Assembly (NCBI RefSeq): GCF_026262505.1
Contig: NC_067208.1
Coordinates: 17,803,962-17,867,961, forward strand
From: Trichomonas vaginalis G3
Taxonomy: Eukaryota > Parabasalia > Trichomonadida > Trichomonadidae
Reading direction: 5' to 3'
DNA length: 64,000 bases
Under the pieces are notes generated by a model, which saw nothing but the letters and a program-made list of their open reading frames with translations, did not search any database and was not told the origin of the DNA. A program made the translations under genes and the position numbers. Position 1 is the stretch's first letter. Every line of letters begins with the position of its first letter. This document shows, piece by piece, positions 20,701-31,509 of this stretch.

Positions 20701-21063
20701 CTAATGTCCGCCTAGTCTCTTACGTTTCCTTCTGAGTTCCATTGCATTCTTTAACTGGAGCTCATACATTCTATTTCTCCTCTGGTAGAAAACATACTCT
20801 GGGTCAACTCCTGTGTTCGCGTCATCTGCATAGAGTTGTTTATATCCCACTTCAGGGTTTGTATAAAACTCTTTCCATCTCATATTTGCATACCATGGTG
20901 GTAAGCCTAACGCAGCGTCATTTGACATGGCAGTTTGCATTTGTACATCTGTTGGCACTTGACCATAGTTTGCCATTGCAGTTTGTATTCTAACTTCATT
21001 TGGAATATTCTCTGGGTTTGGTTGTCCAGGTTGCTGTGCATTCGCTAAGTTCTGTGCGTCCAT
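20701..21063 (-). CDS. Conserved 120-aa protein
   Basis: The start is MDAQNLANAQQPGQPNPENI; two near repeats follow (EVRIQTAMANYGQVPTDV, QMQTAMSNDAALGLPP), then a charged helical end, NAMELRRKRKRLGGH. The basic end suggests nucleic acid contact. Conserved in all three Polintons. Function unknown. Confidence 0.6.
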   Translation of the reverse strand: MDAQNLANAQQPGQPNPENIPNEVRIQTAMANYGQVPTDVQMQTAMSNDAALGLPPWYANMRWKEFYTNPEVGYKQLYADDANTGVDPEYVFYQRRNRMYELQLKNAMELRRKRKRLGGH

Positions 21064-21087
21064 TTTAATATTAGATAAAAATATCTC

Positions 21088-21219
21088 TTACGAGTACATA
21101 TGCTGAACATTTGCAGACATTGGTTCATCTTCATATTCTCTATATCTTTCTGCCACGTCAAATAAGTAAATGACACAATGGAAAAAACCTAAAACAAGTA
21201 GTCCTATTTCAAACCACAT
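21088..21219 (-). CDS. 43-aa single-span membrane protein
   Basis: The product starts MWFEIGLLVLGFFHCVIYLF, a single membrane helix, and continues with an acidic soluble end (REYEDEPMSANVQHMYS). Its start overlaps the methylase end by 16 bp. It recurs at 28334-28465 and 52875-53006 with the same length, so selection for it is likely. Function unknown. Confidence 0.6.
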   Translation of the reverse strand: MWFEIGLLVLGFFHCVIYLFDVAERYREYEDEPMSANVQHMYS

Positions 21220-22021
21220 TTACTTACCAATAAAATTTCTTTGTTATGACACTTTTTCCGGTTTATAGGACCTCTCTCATATTCTATCTTATCGTATCTA
21301 AACTCATAGTCATGTATATCCTCTAACCATCTCATAACGGTTTCCAAACCACTTTTATCGGATGTAAAGTAAAAGCATGGATGGTTATGTAAAACGTCTA
21401 AAGTTTCTAAAGAGTCTCTCAAAGTCCAGTCTACTTGGTATTGAAAATCATATGTGTTATAGAACGGCGGGTCTACTATAAAGAAAACATTTTCCTTGTC
21501 TTTATATTTTTCATACAACTCTGTCCAATGACATCTCACAAACTCTATACCCTCAGTATATTTTTCTATGTTCTCTTTGAAAACCTTTGTATAGTTAAGA
21601 TATAAAACGTTTGACATAAGTGTTTCAATGTCATGAACTCTTATAGAACCACTATACAATAGTCTAGAAGATATACTATCCCAGTCAATATACTCTGCTT
21701 TTTTCAAAACCTCTCTGACAGTATTTTCTTATCTAATGGTATACGTTCCATCTTACCTATAGGTATCTTTTCTTTCAACTCACTCAATATTTTGTTTGTG
21801 TCTGGTATATGTTTGAGACGGTTCATATAGTTGTCGAAGTCATTGCATATAATCTTTGAGTCAGGAAATACAGTATGGCACAAATGAGATATATAGAAAC
21901 TTCCACCGAACAAATCTACAAATGTTAGACCATTCGGTAGTTTCTTAAGTTCTCTCAATAGAATATCTTTACATCTACTCTTATTTCCAAAGAAGGGTAA
22001 CGGTGGTTTTGTAAAATTCAT
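21204..22021 (-). pseudogene. D12-class adenine DNA methyltransferase
   Basis: Counterpart of the genes at 27532 and 52991. The start MNFTKPPLPFFGNKSRCKD carries the PFFGNK motif, followed by FVDLFGGSF (AdoMet motif I) and VDPPFY (catalytic DPPF). Broken, about one break. Confidence 0.75.
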
Positions 22022-22073
22022 TTTATATATATAATAAAAATGTTTTTTCCTGAAAAGTGACAGAAAAGTGACT

Positions 22074-22122
22074 GGGGCTAGAGGGCACGAAGTGCCTGGA
22101 AGCCCCAATACCTTTTTTTTTT
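22074..22122. repeat. Right tip of Polinton A
   Basis: GGGGCTAGAGGGCACGAAGT followed by GCCTGGAAGCCCC and a T tract marks the tip and matches those of B and C. An inner GGCACTTCGTGCC-type hairpin is present. Host A/T DNA begins after the T run. The opposite TIR is outside the window, so the TSD cannot be read. Confidence 0.7.
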
Positions 22123-25100
22123 ATTCAGATTCTACGTTGATAATAATGCTTATAGAACCCTCTTGCTATTGTGTCAAAATTGCGAAACCGATAGCAAAAA
22201 TATCTCGCAATATCAAAATTGAGATATTGAGTGAATTATGCATTATAGAGATTAAAAATCTGATTTGTGAAAACATCTCATCAGTTTCTAGCTAATTCAA
22301 AAATCTTTACTATCTTATTCGATTAAAATGAAAAGGGAATAGTTTCATTATGCTTTAAATGACAGCCTTATAATATATCATAGTTTTCGCTCAATATGCA
22401 GCATTTTTTTTCGAAATCTATGGTCAATATCCTAAATACTGATTGCTTTGCATTCATATCTCTTACATTTTCTATACCCACATCACTATTCATTGCTATT
22501 CCTATCTTTTTCATTTTTGTTTGTTTCTCATAATTTCTCAAAAAACACGATAACTTGATATTTGTAAATATCATACTTTATAACGTAAATAAGAACTTGA
22601 CCTATTAAGAAAAGCAGTAATGAAAAGAAAATCTGAAATTCATAAAAATTACAAGTTTCTGATGACAATTAGCTTAATTAAACCAGGTACAAGATTATAT
22701 AATTGTATTTTCTATCCAATTATCCATATAATATCTTATCCAGAAAAAAATAACTTGATCAATACCAAATGATTTTTTAACTAGTAAATAAAGTATTTTC
22801 TTTACACACACATTGTATATCATAGTTTTTTTTTGGTTTCGCAAAACATCCAAAAACAAATATGCTATAAAAGTGACAATTTTAGCAAAACGAAACCCTT
22901 ATTTGAATAGATAATTAGTATTAAACTCAAATAACTAGTTTATTTTTGAATAAAAATTATTTGAATTTATTCAATTTTGTGAATTTTCCTTCAAAAATCA
23001 AGTTTAAATATCTTATTTGGCATATAATTATAAATACAATGAAACATATTCGAAATTGAAAAGAATGACTTTTTCTGTTCTTTCAATCATTCAATTTGAA
23101 TTTTGCAATATTGGATTTCTCATTAAATAGCTATTAAAAACAACAAGCAATTTAACTTACTTTCAAATTTATTTGTGTTATATTCACTCTTCTCAAAACT
23201 TATAATTTTCGGCTATAGCATGATTATATGCTATATAATATAATTAACCTATAATAGTATCATTCTTTCAATTATTTGAAGAGAAAACCGAAAAAATCTA
23301 TTTTCGGTCTATAACACTTATATTTGAGAAGCTCAATTTGAGACCACTTAATACATTGAAATATCATAAATATTGAAATATTAAAAAGTGTATTTCAAAA
23401 TATTGAAATTATAAAAATTTATAATACTGAAATTGAGACAAATTAATAAATTCAATGTCTTTTTTTTGAAATAACTCTCAAATATTATTTTTTTGTTTAT
23501 TTAATGATGAATAAATATGATTGCTTTAGTCAATCATAAAAACTAATTTAAGTTTAAAATAATGAAAAGATAATTTGATCGTTTTTTAAAATACAATTAT
23601 TTTTGATGATTTGCAAGAATCTTTGAAAAGAATATAATATAGTTTCTATTTTTGTAAAATTTATCCAAATCATGTATTACCTAAATTACGATTAAATCGA
23701 TGAAAGAACCAAAAAGTGTGTTTTGTGTTTTGTTGTTGCGTATTGGATGCGGGATCCTGTTATTTCCCAAATCGACAAGAAATTTGGAAATTTAATTTCC
23801 GAAATCGAAATTATATTAATGTTTTTAATATTCTTATATCAAAAGGATTAAAGTTCATTAAGAGAAAAACAATTCTTCTTCTTCAATCTATTGGCGCATT
23901 TATTTCTACACGCCAATAAGGAAGGGAAAATTATAAGACACCATGGTGTCTTCAAAACGCTAATTTTTGATATTTTTAACAACCCTAGAAAATTCCCTTT
24001 GGCATGACATCTTTTATTTTGACTATCATGCTTTAAAATTTGTTTAGATGATTAAAATGCTTTATATTCTGGAACCGCATTATGTAAATTTTTCTGTCAT
24101 CGTGTTCTCTTCATCATATTGGAGTATTTACGAGATCTATGAATACATAGACAAATGGAATGAAAGGTGATATTTGAAATTGAGTCCAATTCGATTAGGT
24201 ATATTTCTGAAATGGTGCGATGCATAATGATGATTTTCCGATTTCAGGGATTAATATATATCATCAACATGCTTTATGATTAATAGAGGGAGAAATTAAG
24301 TAAACTGAGAGGAATTTTTGCACAATTCTACCATCACATGCTTATTCTAATGATTATTTTCATAATAAATTTGATAATCAACTATTTTTCCTATCAAATC
24401 TACTATATCGAGTTTTTTTCAATTGTATTACAATATAAAGAATTGCATTGAACGATATACTCAAGCATATAAATATAGATTTATCAATGTTGATTGGAAA
24501 TAATGCTTTAATGGAAGAAATATAAACACAATTTCGCCAATAAATGATATATAAGAATTAATTGTGAAACAAATTGTATATTTATATATATGCGACCATG
24601 AATAACACAATGATTTTTCCTCAATCCCCAAATGAAAATTTCATGATATAATAAAAATTTAAAAATAAATTAAATAAATGACAATTTTAATATGAAAATA
24701 TGAAGAAAAGGAAAATTTGGAATTATCAACATGATTTATATTTGAAGTAGATGCTAATGAATCAAATTTGGTATCTGTAGATTTTAATTATTTTGGCTCA
24801 ATAATTATAAAAAATTAAATTTTAAAACTCCTTGATTGCAGTTTCAATCCAGAAAATATTATTGTTCAAATTCCAATGCTATTAATCCACGCTAATTGAA
24901 TTTGCTCATTTTCACACTTTTCCATATCATATGTAGTATTAAATAGATAGTGATATGCCATAATCAATAATTTGAAATTGAAAAGAATGTTTATGAAGTC
25001 TAAGATTCCGAACGATACAAGTTTGAATAATTTTCCTTATTGTATCGTTTTAAATTTTTGATAGGTAACTGTAGTCATTTGAGATTATCGATAAAGTGAA

Positions 25101-25181
25101 CAGATATGAATTAAAACATTATGCATGATATCGTATATATTTCTTATAAATTTGTGATCAGATCAGCTGTCAGATTTTCAA
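22123..25181. other. AT-rich host spacer, no gene seen
   Basis: About 3 kb of A/T-rich DNA with many stops in all frames. The two longest frames (22368-22574 minus and 23716-23919 plus, each under 70 codons) have unlikely compositions. A small GC-richer island at 23890-23952 holds two inverted repeats: ATTGGCG with CGCCAAT, and an 18-bp perfect palindrome AAGACACCATGGTGTCTT. No tRNA or known repeat recognised. Confidence 0.6.
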
Positions 25182-26093
25182 ATGCAATTAAATCATAATA
25201 ATACACTAAAATATTTGGTATTTAATGAAACTTGCACGTTTCAAGCAGTTTTGGAATGCAATCATCCGAGCACTTTCATATACATATGCTTAATGATAGT
25301 TTTAATTCTTCCGTTTTATTTTTATTCGGCAAAGATGATGAGAAGACTTAAATTTCAACTCAGAAATCAATTCATGCCTGGACTATTTTATGCCTTTGCA
25401 ACAGGAATCTACAATGTCTGATATTGGTACGATCAATATGTTTTATTTTATGATTTCCATGAAGAGGATGATGATTTTTATAATAGATCTAAGGGCATTT
25501 GGGACGAAATTGCTAAACTTGCATTTGTTATGTTTTTACACCAGATTGCTACAGTTTTGATTGCATTTAATATTAAATGGGCAAAATATCTGAAATATTT
25601 CAATATTATATTCTTTCTGATATATTTGTTGCGCTGTTTCGGTCAAATATTCTATACAATCTCAGGGAAAACAAAAAATAAAATAATTCAAACACTTCTT
25701 CATGATTCTGGTATATTTTATCGACTATTTTATAATTTTTTATATTTGTACTCACTAGTTCTTCTTAATATTTGTTTTGTTTTATCAAATATCAAAGATT
25801 TTATTCCAAAAAAGTTCCACATTCCAATTTACCTTTCAATATTCTTTTTCGTTCTTGGTCTTTTGGTGACTACTGGAGCAGACACATTTTATGAATCTAA
25901 TATCATCTGGAGATATTGGTTTAATAAACGAAGTAAATTAAATTATATAAAATTAGCAATACAGATAGTTCTTAACTTCTGTTTAGAAATACCAACGTTG
26001 ATTATTTTATGAATTTTATCCTCAAATGATTTCGATGAAGAAGATGACACAGCATCATCCATGATTTCATATGCAAGCTTATTAGAAGATTGA
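25182..26093 (+). pseudogene. Host 7TM membrane protein, paralogue 1, interrupted by TGA
   Basis: The product starts MQLNHNNTLKYLVFNETCTF and is about 45 percent identical by eye to the neighbour at 26401. Seven predicted membrane spans follow, beginning at STFIYICLMIVLILPFYFYS and ending at KLAIQIVLNFCLEIPTLIIL. A TGA at 25419-25421 stands where the paralogue has Trp. A second TGA at 26010-26012 separates span 7 from an in-frame acidic tail, DFDEEDDTASSMISYASLLE, ending at 26093. Other genes here use TGG for Trp, so a decayed gene is more likely than a changed code. Topology suggests a receptor-like host protein. The stretch 26094-26400 is A/T spacer with no gene. Confidence 0.6.
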
Positions 26094-26400
26094 TCATATA
26101 AATTATATATAATTGTTGTAAATTTAAATTAAACATGCATTTCTTACAAATTTTTAAACATATGTTTCGTTCATATTGAATACTGATGTAGCTTTTTTTA
26201 CCAGACAGCTAATTTTGATTCTATTTTGAAGGAATGGCTAAAAACATTTGAGACCGTCAAGATTGAGAGATCCGATAATTTTAAGGTTTCCACAATTTTT
26301 TGAATGAATAAAATTTATATTGTTGAACATTCAATCTAATGCACAAATCTATAATTTTCATTGACTTATTGTAAAGCTTTCAATTTGGTAAAATTTTTTT

Positions 26401-27237
26401 ATGTTAAATCTCACTCTCCTGACAAATATCACAGCATCTAGCTCGGTTTGCCAATTTCAGACATATGGCTACTGTAAACATCCTAGTACATTAATATATT
26501 TCTGTGTAATGATAGCTCTAACTTTACCGTTTTATTTTTATTCAGCAATAATGATTAGAAGATTAAGATTCCAATTACGTAATCACTTCATGCCAGGGCT
26601 GTTTTATTCATTTGCGATTGGAATTTACCTCGTATGGTATTGGTTTGATCAATACGTTTTTTATTACTATATTCATCATGAAGTTCATGATTATTTTTAT
26701 TATTTGCGGGGTATTTGGGAAGATTTATCAAGACTTGCGTTTATAATGTTCTGTAATCAAATTGCTTCGGTTTTACTTGCATTTGATATTAAATTTGCAA
26801 AATTCTTGAAGTACTTCAATTTGATATTCTTTTTGATATATCTAGCGCGTTTATTTGGTGAATTTTTCTTTGCAATCAATGAAAAAACAAATAAAAAATG
26901 GCGAAATAGTCCTTTCTTTAAGGACCATGGTCTTATTTATGAACTACAATACGGATTTTTATTCACTTATGCATCAATTCTACTCAATATATGCTTTGTA
27001 TTATCAAATGTCAAAGATTACCTTCCAAAGAAATCCCATACACCGATATACGTTTCAATTTTTGCTTTTATTAGTGGAATATTTGTACTCTCGGAATTAG
27101 ATGCTAAATACGACAGCAAAATTGTATTCAGGATTCAATTTAAGAGTATGAGCAAATTAAATTATATCAAATTGATAATAAAAAAAGGTAGTGGGGCTTC
27201 CAGGCACTTCGTGCCCTCTGGCCCTGAAGATGTTTAG
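26401..27237 (+). CDS. Host 7TM membrane protein, paralogue 2, 3' end replaced by Polinton B tip
   Basis: The product starts MLNLTLLTNITASSSVCQFQ, with N-glycosylation-type sites and Cys residues before span 1 (STLIYFCVMIALTLPFYFYS). Six spans are clear. After SKLNYIKLIIK the frame runs into the tip of Polinton B and ends with 17 residues read from the element. Paralogue 1 has span 7 and an acidic tail at this point. The gene has thus lost its last span by insertion. A TCAATTTG close upstream of the ATG could be an initiator of the parabasalid TCA type. Confidence 0.65.
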   Translation: MLNLTLLTNITASSSVCQFQTYGYCKHPSTLIYFCVMIALTLPFYFYSAIMIRRLRFQLRNHFMPGLFYSFAIGIYLVWYWFDQYVFYYYIHHEVHDYFYYLRGIWEDLSRLAFIMFCNQIASVLLAFDIKFAKFLKYFNLIFFLIYLARLFGEFFFAINEKTNKKWRNSPFFKDHGLIYELQYGFLFTYASILLNICFVLSNVKDYLPKKSHTPIYVSIFAFISGIFVLSELDAKYDSKIVFRIQFKSMSKLNYIKLIIKKGSGASRHFVPSGPEDV

Positions 27238-27330
27238 TATAAATGAAGTTTATATTCGGAGGGCTTCCAGGCGCGTTGCGCCCTCTAGCCCCGAAGATGT
27301 TTAGTATAAATGAAGTTTTTATTCGGAAAA
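27180..27330. repeat. Left tip of Polinton B with doubled hairpin unit
   Basis: The unit GGGCTTCCAGGC..GCCCTCTGGCCC then GAAGATGTTTAGTATAAATG occurs twice about 78 bp apart, the second with GGCGCGTTGCGCC in the hairpin. It matches the tips of A and C (GTTTAGTATAACATG in C). Confidence 0.75.
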
Positions 27331-27333
27331 TTG

Positions 27334-27465
27334 TTAGTCTTCTGGTGTGAATTCGGAGGACTCTTCTTGGATAGAGTCTTGTATTTCCTCCTCCATTGCT
27401 TCTGGGAAGAAGCCTTCTTCTGGGTCGAAAACATTATATAATGTTTCACTTTTCACAAATTATAT
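27334..27465 (-). pseudogene. Remnant 3' end of an acidic protein gene
   Basis: About 42 codons on the minus strand end FFPEAMEEEIQDSIQEESSE then FTPED and a stop. The composition is clearly protein-like, yet no start or body is present between here and the methylase. It sits between the tip and the methylase gene only in copy B. Its parent is not identified in this window. Confidence 0.4.
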
Positions 27466-27531
27466 ATGTTTTCATGCTTTGTCACTTTTCTGTCACTTTT
27501 CGGGTAAAAACATTTTTATTATTATATATAA

Positions 27532-28326
27532 ATGAATTTTACAAAACCTCCGTTACCGTTCTTTGGAAATAAGAGTAGATGTAAAGATATTCTATTGAGA
27601 GAACTTAAGAAACTACCGAATGGTCTAACATTTGTAGATTTGTTCGGTGGAAGTTTCTATATATCCCATTTATGTCATACAATATTCCCAGACTCAAAGA
27701 TTATATGCAATGACTTCGACAACTATATGAACCGTCTCAAACATATACCAGACACAAACAATATATTGAAAGAGTTAAAAGAAAAGATACCTATAGGTAA
27801 GATGGAACGTATACCATTAGATAACAAAAATATTGTGAGAGAGGTTTTGAAAAAAGCAGAATATATAGACTGGGATAGTATATCTGCTAGACTATTATAT
27901 AGTGGTTCTATAAGAGTTCATGACATTGAAACACTTATGTCAAAAGTTTTATATCTTAACTATACAAATGTTTTCAAAGAGAACATAGAAAAATATATTG
28001 AGGGTATAGAGTTTGTGAGATGTCATTGGACAGAGTTGTATGAAAAATATAAAGACAAGGAAAATGTTTTCTTTATAGTGGACCCGCCGTTCTATAACAC
28101 ATGCGATTTTCAATACCAAGTAGACTGGACTTTGAGAGACTCTTTAGAAACTTTAGACGTTATACATAACCATCCATGCTTTTACTTTACATCCGATAAA
28201 AGTGGTTTGGAAACCGTTATGAGATGGTTAGAGGACATACATGACTATGAGTTTATATATGACAAGATAGAATATGAGAGAGGTCCTATAAACCGGAGAA
28301 AGTGTCACAATAAAGAAATTTATTAG
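27532..28326 (+). CDS. D12-class (Dam-type) adenine DNA methyltransferase, 264 aa
   Basis: Order of motifs: PLPFFGNKSR (motif X) at residues 7-16, FVDLFGGSF (motif I, AdoMet), FRCHWTELYEKY-like region, and VDPPFYNT (motif IV, catalytic DPPF) near residue 183. The layout is that of D12-class N6-adenine methyltransferases such as Dam. It would methylate adenine in short DNA sites, perhaps to mark element DNA or control its expression. First gene after the tip. Its last residues differ from those of the copies in A and C. Confidence 0.8.
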   Translation: MNFTKPPLPFFGNKSRCKDILLRELKKLPNGLTFVDLFGGSFYISHLCHTIFPDSKIICNDFDNYMNRLKHIPDTNNILKELKEKIPIGKMERIPLDNKNIVREVLKKAEYIDWDSISARLLYSGSIRVHDIETLMSKVLYLNYTNVFKENIEKYIEGIEFVRCHWTELYEKYKDKENVFFIVDPPFYNTCDFQYQVDWTLRDSLETLDVIHNHPCFYFTSDKSGLETVMRWLEDIHDYEFIYDKIEYERGPINRRKCHNKEIY

Positions 28327-28333
28327 TAAGTAA

Positions 28334-28465
28334 ATGTGGTTTGAAATCGGATTGTTAGTTTTAGGTTTTTTCCATTGTGTCATTTATTTATTTGACGTGG
28401 CAGAAAAGTACAGAGAATATGAAGATGAACCAATGCCTGCAAATGTTCAGTATATGTACTCGTAA
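28334..28465 (+). CDS. 43-aa single-span membrane protein
   Basis: Same length and sequence type as 21088-21219: MWFEIGLLVLGFFHCVIYLF then an acidic soluble part (REYEDEPMPANVQYMYS). Whole. Confidence 0.6.
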   Translation: MWFEIGLLVLGFFHCVIYLFDVAEKYREYEDEPMPANVQYMYS

Positions 28466-28488
28466 GAGATATTTTTATCTAATATTAA

Positions 28489-28851
28489 ATGGACGCACAG
28501 AACTTAGCGAATGCACAGCAAACTGGACAACCAAACCCAGAGAATATTCCAAATGAAGTTAGAATACAAACTGCAATGGCAAACTATGGTCAAGTGCCAA
28601 CAGATGTACAAATGCAAACTGCCATGTCAAATGACGCTGCGTTAGGTTTGCCACCATGGTATGCAAATATGAGATGGAAAGAGTTTTATACAAACCCTGA
28701 AGTCGGATATAAACAACTTTATGCAGATGACGCGAACACAGGAGTTGACCCAGAATATGTTTTCTACTAGAGGAGAAACAGAATGTATGAGCTCCAGTTA
28801 AAGAATGCTATGGAACTCAACAGGAAACGTAAGAGACTAGGCGGACATTAG
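28489..28851 (+). pseudogene. 120-aa conserved protein, copy B
   Basis: Same start (MDAQNLANAQQTGQPNPENI) and body as 20701-21063. Broken, one break. Confidence 0.55.
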
Positions 28852-28869
28852 ATTTTTACATATAGTAAA

Positions 28870-29112
28870 ATGGGTTTCTTCAGTAGTATTGGAAACTTCT
28901 TCAGAAGAGTTGGAAGAGGTATATGAAATGGAATAAAATCTGTCGGAAGAGGAATTTGGAACGGAGTCAAAAATATTGGTAAAAGAGTAGGTCAGTTTGT
29001 TGGTATTATACCTAAAGACCCTGAACCAGAAGAACAAGCTCCTATTATACAACAGCCTGAACCTGCACCACAGTCTAGTTGGCAACCAAATCCAACACCT
29101 CAACCGTATTAA
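28870..29112 (+). pseudogene. Amphipathic 81-aa peptide, copy B
   Basis: Counterpart of 20437-20682, with the same amphipathic repeat and Pro/Glu/Gln tail. Broken, one break. Confidence 0.55.
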
Positions 29113-29116
29113 AAAA

Positions 29117-29965
29117 TTATATTTTTACCGTTCGATAGTAGTTGTATATGAAACTAAGTTCTAAGTAAAACGCATGGTATAATGGAATTATTCTTTTTCT
29201 TCCATCTGTAGTAAACCATACTTGAAAATCTGAAATACTTCCACTTGGTGGTTCGTATAACTTTGTAGGTTTTTCGTAAAAGTCATTTGCCAAGCATAAG
29301 AAAGAGTTTTGGGCGCCAGAAAATGAAGCATGAACAATAATAGCATCTGAGTCGAAAACATTTTCATATGTTCCATTAGGGTTTTCGACTTCATAATAGT
29401 CCGGGTGTACTGGATATGCTGCAGGCTGATTTAACATCCTCATAAATCTATACCATGCCAAGTTGTTATATTTTGTAGAAATATAAACGTTTTCTCCAAG
29501 GTCTTCTATTTTATTGATTTTAACAGTTGCATTTTTCCTGTCATAAATAATATCGAGATGGTATTCTCCTTCGTCAATGTTAAACTGGTTTGCATATTCA
29601 ATATAGATATCGTTTATTTTTTCTTGAAAAGCTTGAAGAGTTGTTTCTAAGTTTATAAGCAAATTAACTTGTAAAAGTTTTCCTTGTTCAAATTTCTCAT
29701 ACATACGTTTTTCTTTGTTATAGTATCGAACTTCAAAACCGACCGTAAATGGGAAACCATGTATGGCTTCTGAAATGAACTTCATTCTACGAAAGCCAAT
29801 AGCTTTTGTGACGGATGGGTCTCTTAACCATCTTAATGGGTAGTCAAAACGATAGCCTGCATGCTTTACGGTATCTGTCTCAAACTTTTGACCGACATTA
29901 GTAAAAAGTTCATCTAATGGTTTAGTTGTAGCAACTCTTGAATTTTCTTTTTCTATTGGAAGCAT
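29117..29965 (-). CDS. 280-aa family 2 protein, copy B, 282 aa
   Basis: Whole counterpart of 19586-20434, same length, start MLPIEKENSRVATTKPLDEL. Divergent from the fibre gene across an 18-bp spacer. Differences from the A copy are mainly conservative, which suggests the gene was under selection before the copies decayed. Confidence 0.65.
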   Translation of the reverse strand: MLPIEKENSRVATTKPLDELFTNVGQKFETDTVKHAGYRFDYPLRWLRDPSVTKAIGFRRMKFISEAIHGFPFTVGFEVRYYNKEKRMYEKFEQGKLLQVNLLINLETTLQAFQEKINDIYIEYANQFNIDEGEYHLDIIYDRKNATVKINKIEDLGENVYISTKYNNLAWYRFMRMLNQPAAYPVHPDYYEVENPNGTYENVFDSDAIIVHASFSGAQNSFLCLANDFYEKPTKLYEPPSGSISDFQVWFTTDGRKRIIPLYHAFYLELSFIYNYYRTVKI

Positions 29966-29983
29966 ATTTTATCTAGAATAAAA

Positions 29984-31509
29984 ATGTCAAATGAAACAGC
30001 GTCTATGAGAGAAATACAACACAACCGACAACTCATTATGCAAGCTCTAAATAAGAACACAACAAACTTTTCAAACTATTCTAAGATATCTGAGTCATTG
30101 AAAGAAGGAAACTTAAAACTGACATTAAACCCAATGACAGATGAGTTTCTGTTTCAAGACAATAAGAACCATACTGTCTGTATAAATCCAACAAAAGGAA
30201 CTTTAAACGAGAAACCTATAAATGAACTTCTTTGAAAGCAGATGTTGACAACAAAGCTGACAAAGAATATGTAGATGATGCAATAGCAAAAGAAGAAGAA
30301 AGAGCTAACAATGCTTATGCAACAAAAGAACATACTCATCCTGAACTAGCAGACAAAACATATGTTGACAATAAAATGTCAAGTGAAGTGACAAGAGCTG
30401 AAAACGAATATTCTAAAAAGACTCATATACATTATATTAACCAAATACCAAGTCTTAAAGGAAACATTAGAGACAAAAGCAGATAGACTCATACACATTC
30501 TATATCTGATATTACAAAACTTACAAGAAACCTTAAACAGGAAAAGTGACGTTGGACATACACATACCATTGCAAATATTACAAACTTACAAGAAACCTT
30601 AAACAGGAAAAGTGACGTTGGACATACACATACCATTGCAATATTACAAACTTACAAGAAACCTTAAACAGTAAAAGTGCCGTTGGACATACACATACCA
30701 TTGCAAATATTACAACTTACAAGAAACCTTAAACAGTAAAAGTGACGTTGGACATACACATACCATTGCAAATATTACAAACTTACAAGAAACCTTAAAC
30801 AGGAAAAGTGACGTTGGACATACACATACCATTGCAAATATTACAAACTTACAAGAAACCTTAAACAGGAAAAGTGACGTTGGACATACACATACATCTT
30901 CTGAAATAACAGACTTAAACGTTAGCCTTGAAAAATAAAGCAGATAAAACATATGTCAATGAAATATACCAAAGTTTGATAGGAACAAAAAAATATTGAA
31001 ACTATTGTTGGTGACTTTTCTGTCAATGAAGAAAATAAATATTTAGATGACAGTTGGTACAGTCCTTAGAAATGGTACACGGTATAAAACTCATTCCGAA
31101 AAATAACAATGAAATGTATGTAAGCTATAAAAAGAATGATGGTACACAAGTTAAAGTTCCATTAGACAACAACTGCTACTTAAACTTATATGGAGACGAA
31201 CAAAAGAAATATTTAAGAGTTTATGAAATGGCAGATATGACATTGCCTGACCCAGCTCCAGCACCATATTATTATGACTATGGAGATGACGACAGAACAC
31301 CACATGTAGATGAACAAAAGCTAACATTATATTTAGATTATTATAGATATAAAAGATATAATGCAATAGAAAAAACGAGAATAGTATATTATTATACAGA
31401 TGACAGAAATAAATATTATAGTCAAGATTTTACCTACCCTGAAAACATAAGATTATATTATAAAAAATATTCTGACACAAACCAGAAGAAACCTGAAATA
31501 GTTGTGTAA
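29984..31509 (+). pseudogene. Fibre gene of Polinton B with a different C-terminal part
   Basis: The N-terminal part (MSNETASMREIQHNRQLIMQ) equals that of A. The middle has an expanded 66-bp repeat. The C-terminal part has no collar domain but a Tyr/Asp/Lys-rich, beta-type segment (YVSYKKNDGTQVKVPLDNNC, LTLYLDYYRYKRYNAIEKTR), ending right at the foldback insertion. Broken, several breaks. The fibre C-terminal parts therefore differ between copies. Confidence 0.6.
30487..30900 (+). repeat. 66-bp (22-codon) fibre repeat, six to seven units
   Basis: Units start GGACATACACATACCATTGC and end in AAGTGACGTT; one unit encodes GHTHTIANITNLQETLNRKS plus two residues. Copy A has a single unit of the same sequence. 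The units are almost identical, so the expansion is recent. Confidence 0.85.

Larger units (their letters stand above)
1..22122 (-). mobile_element. Polinton/Maverick copy A (left end outside window)
   Basis: The region holds packaging ATPase, SF3 helicase, capsid-like, integrase, fibre and methylase genes in the same order as copy C and ends at the right in a TIR-like tip near 22074-22122. Its other end is outside the window. About half the genes look whole; roughly 15 or more breaks are spread over the others, so it is a fossil. By eye it is nearly identical to copy C in shared genes, hence recent. It differs from C by a gene cassette (11434-12586), by longer repeat arrays, by an HNH gene and by lacking the third KilA-N gene. 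Confidence 0.85.

Noticed and set aside
23716-23919. 67-codon host gene
   Set aside because: Composition is not protein-like and no related sequence is present.
22123-25181. tRNA or rRNA genes in the host spacer
   Set aside because: No A/B box or cloverleaf pattern and no rRNA-like sequence seen.
25182-26093. TGA as a Trp codon in this genome
   Set aside because: Trp is TGG throughout the window, and the second TGA is not at a conserved Trp position; decay is simpler.
27180-31509. A separate short Polinton ending at the fibre gene
   Set aside because: Gene order and strands continue after 55646 and the border has TA-flanked inverted tips, so a split element explains it better.
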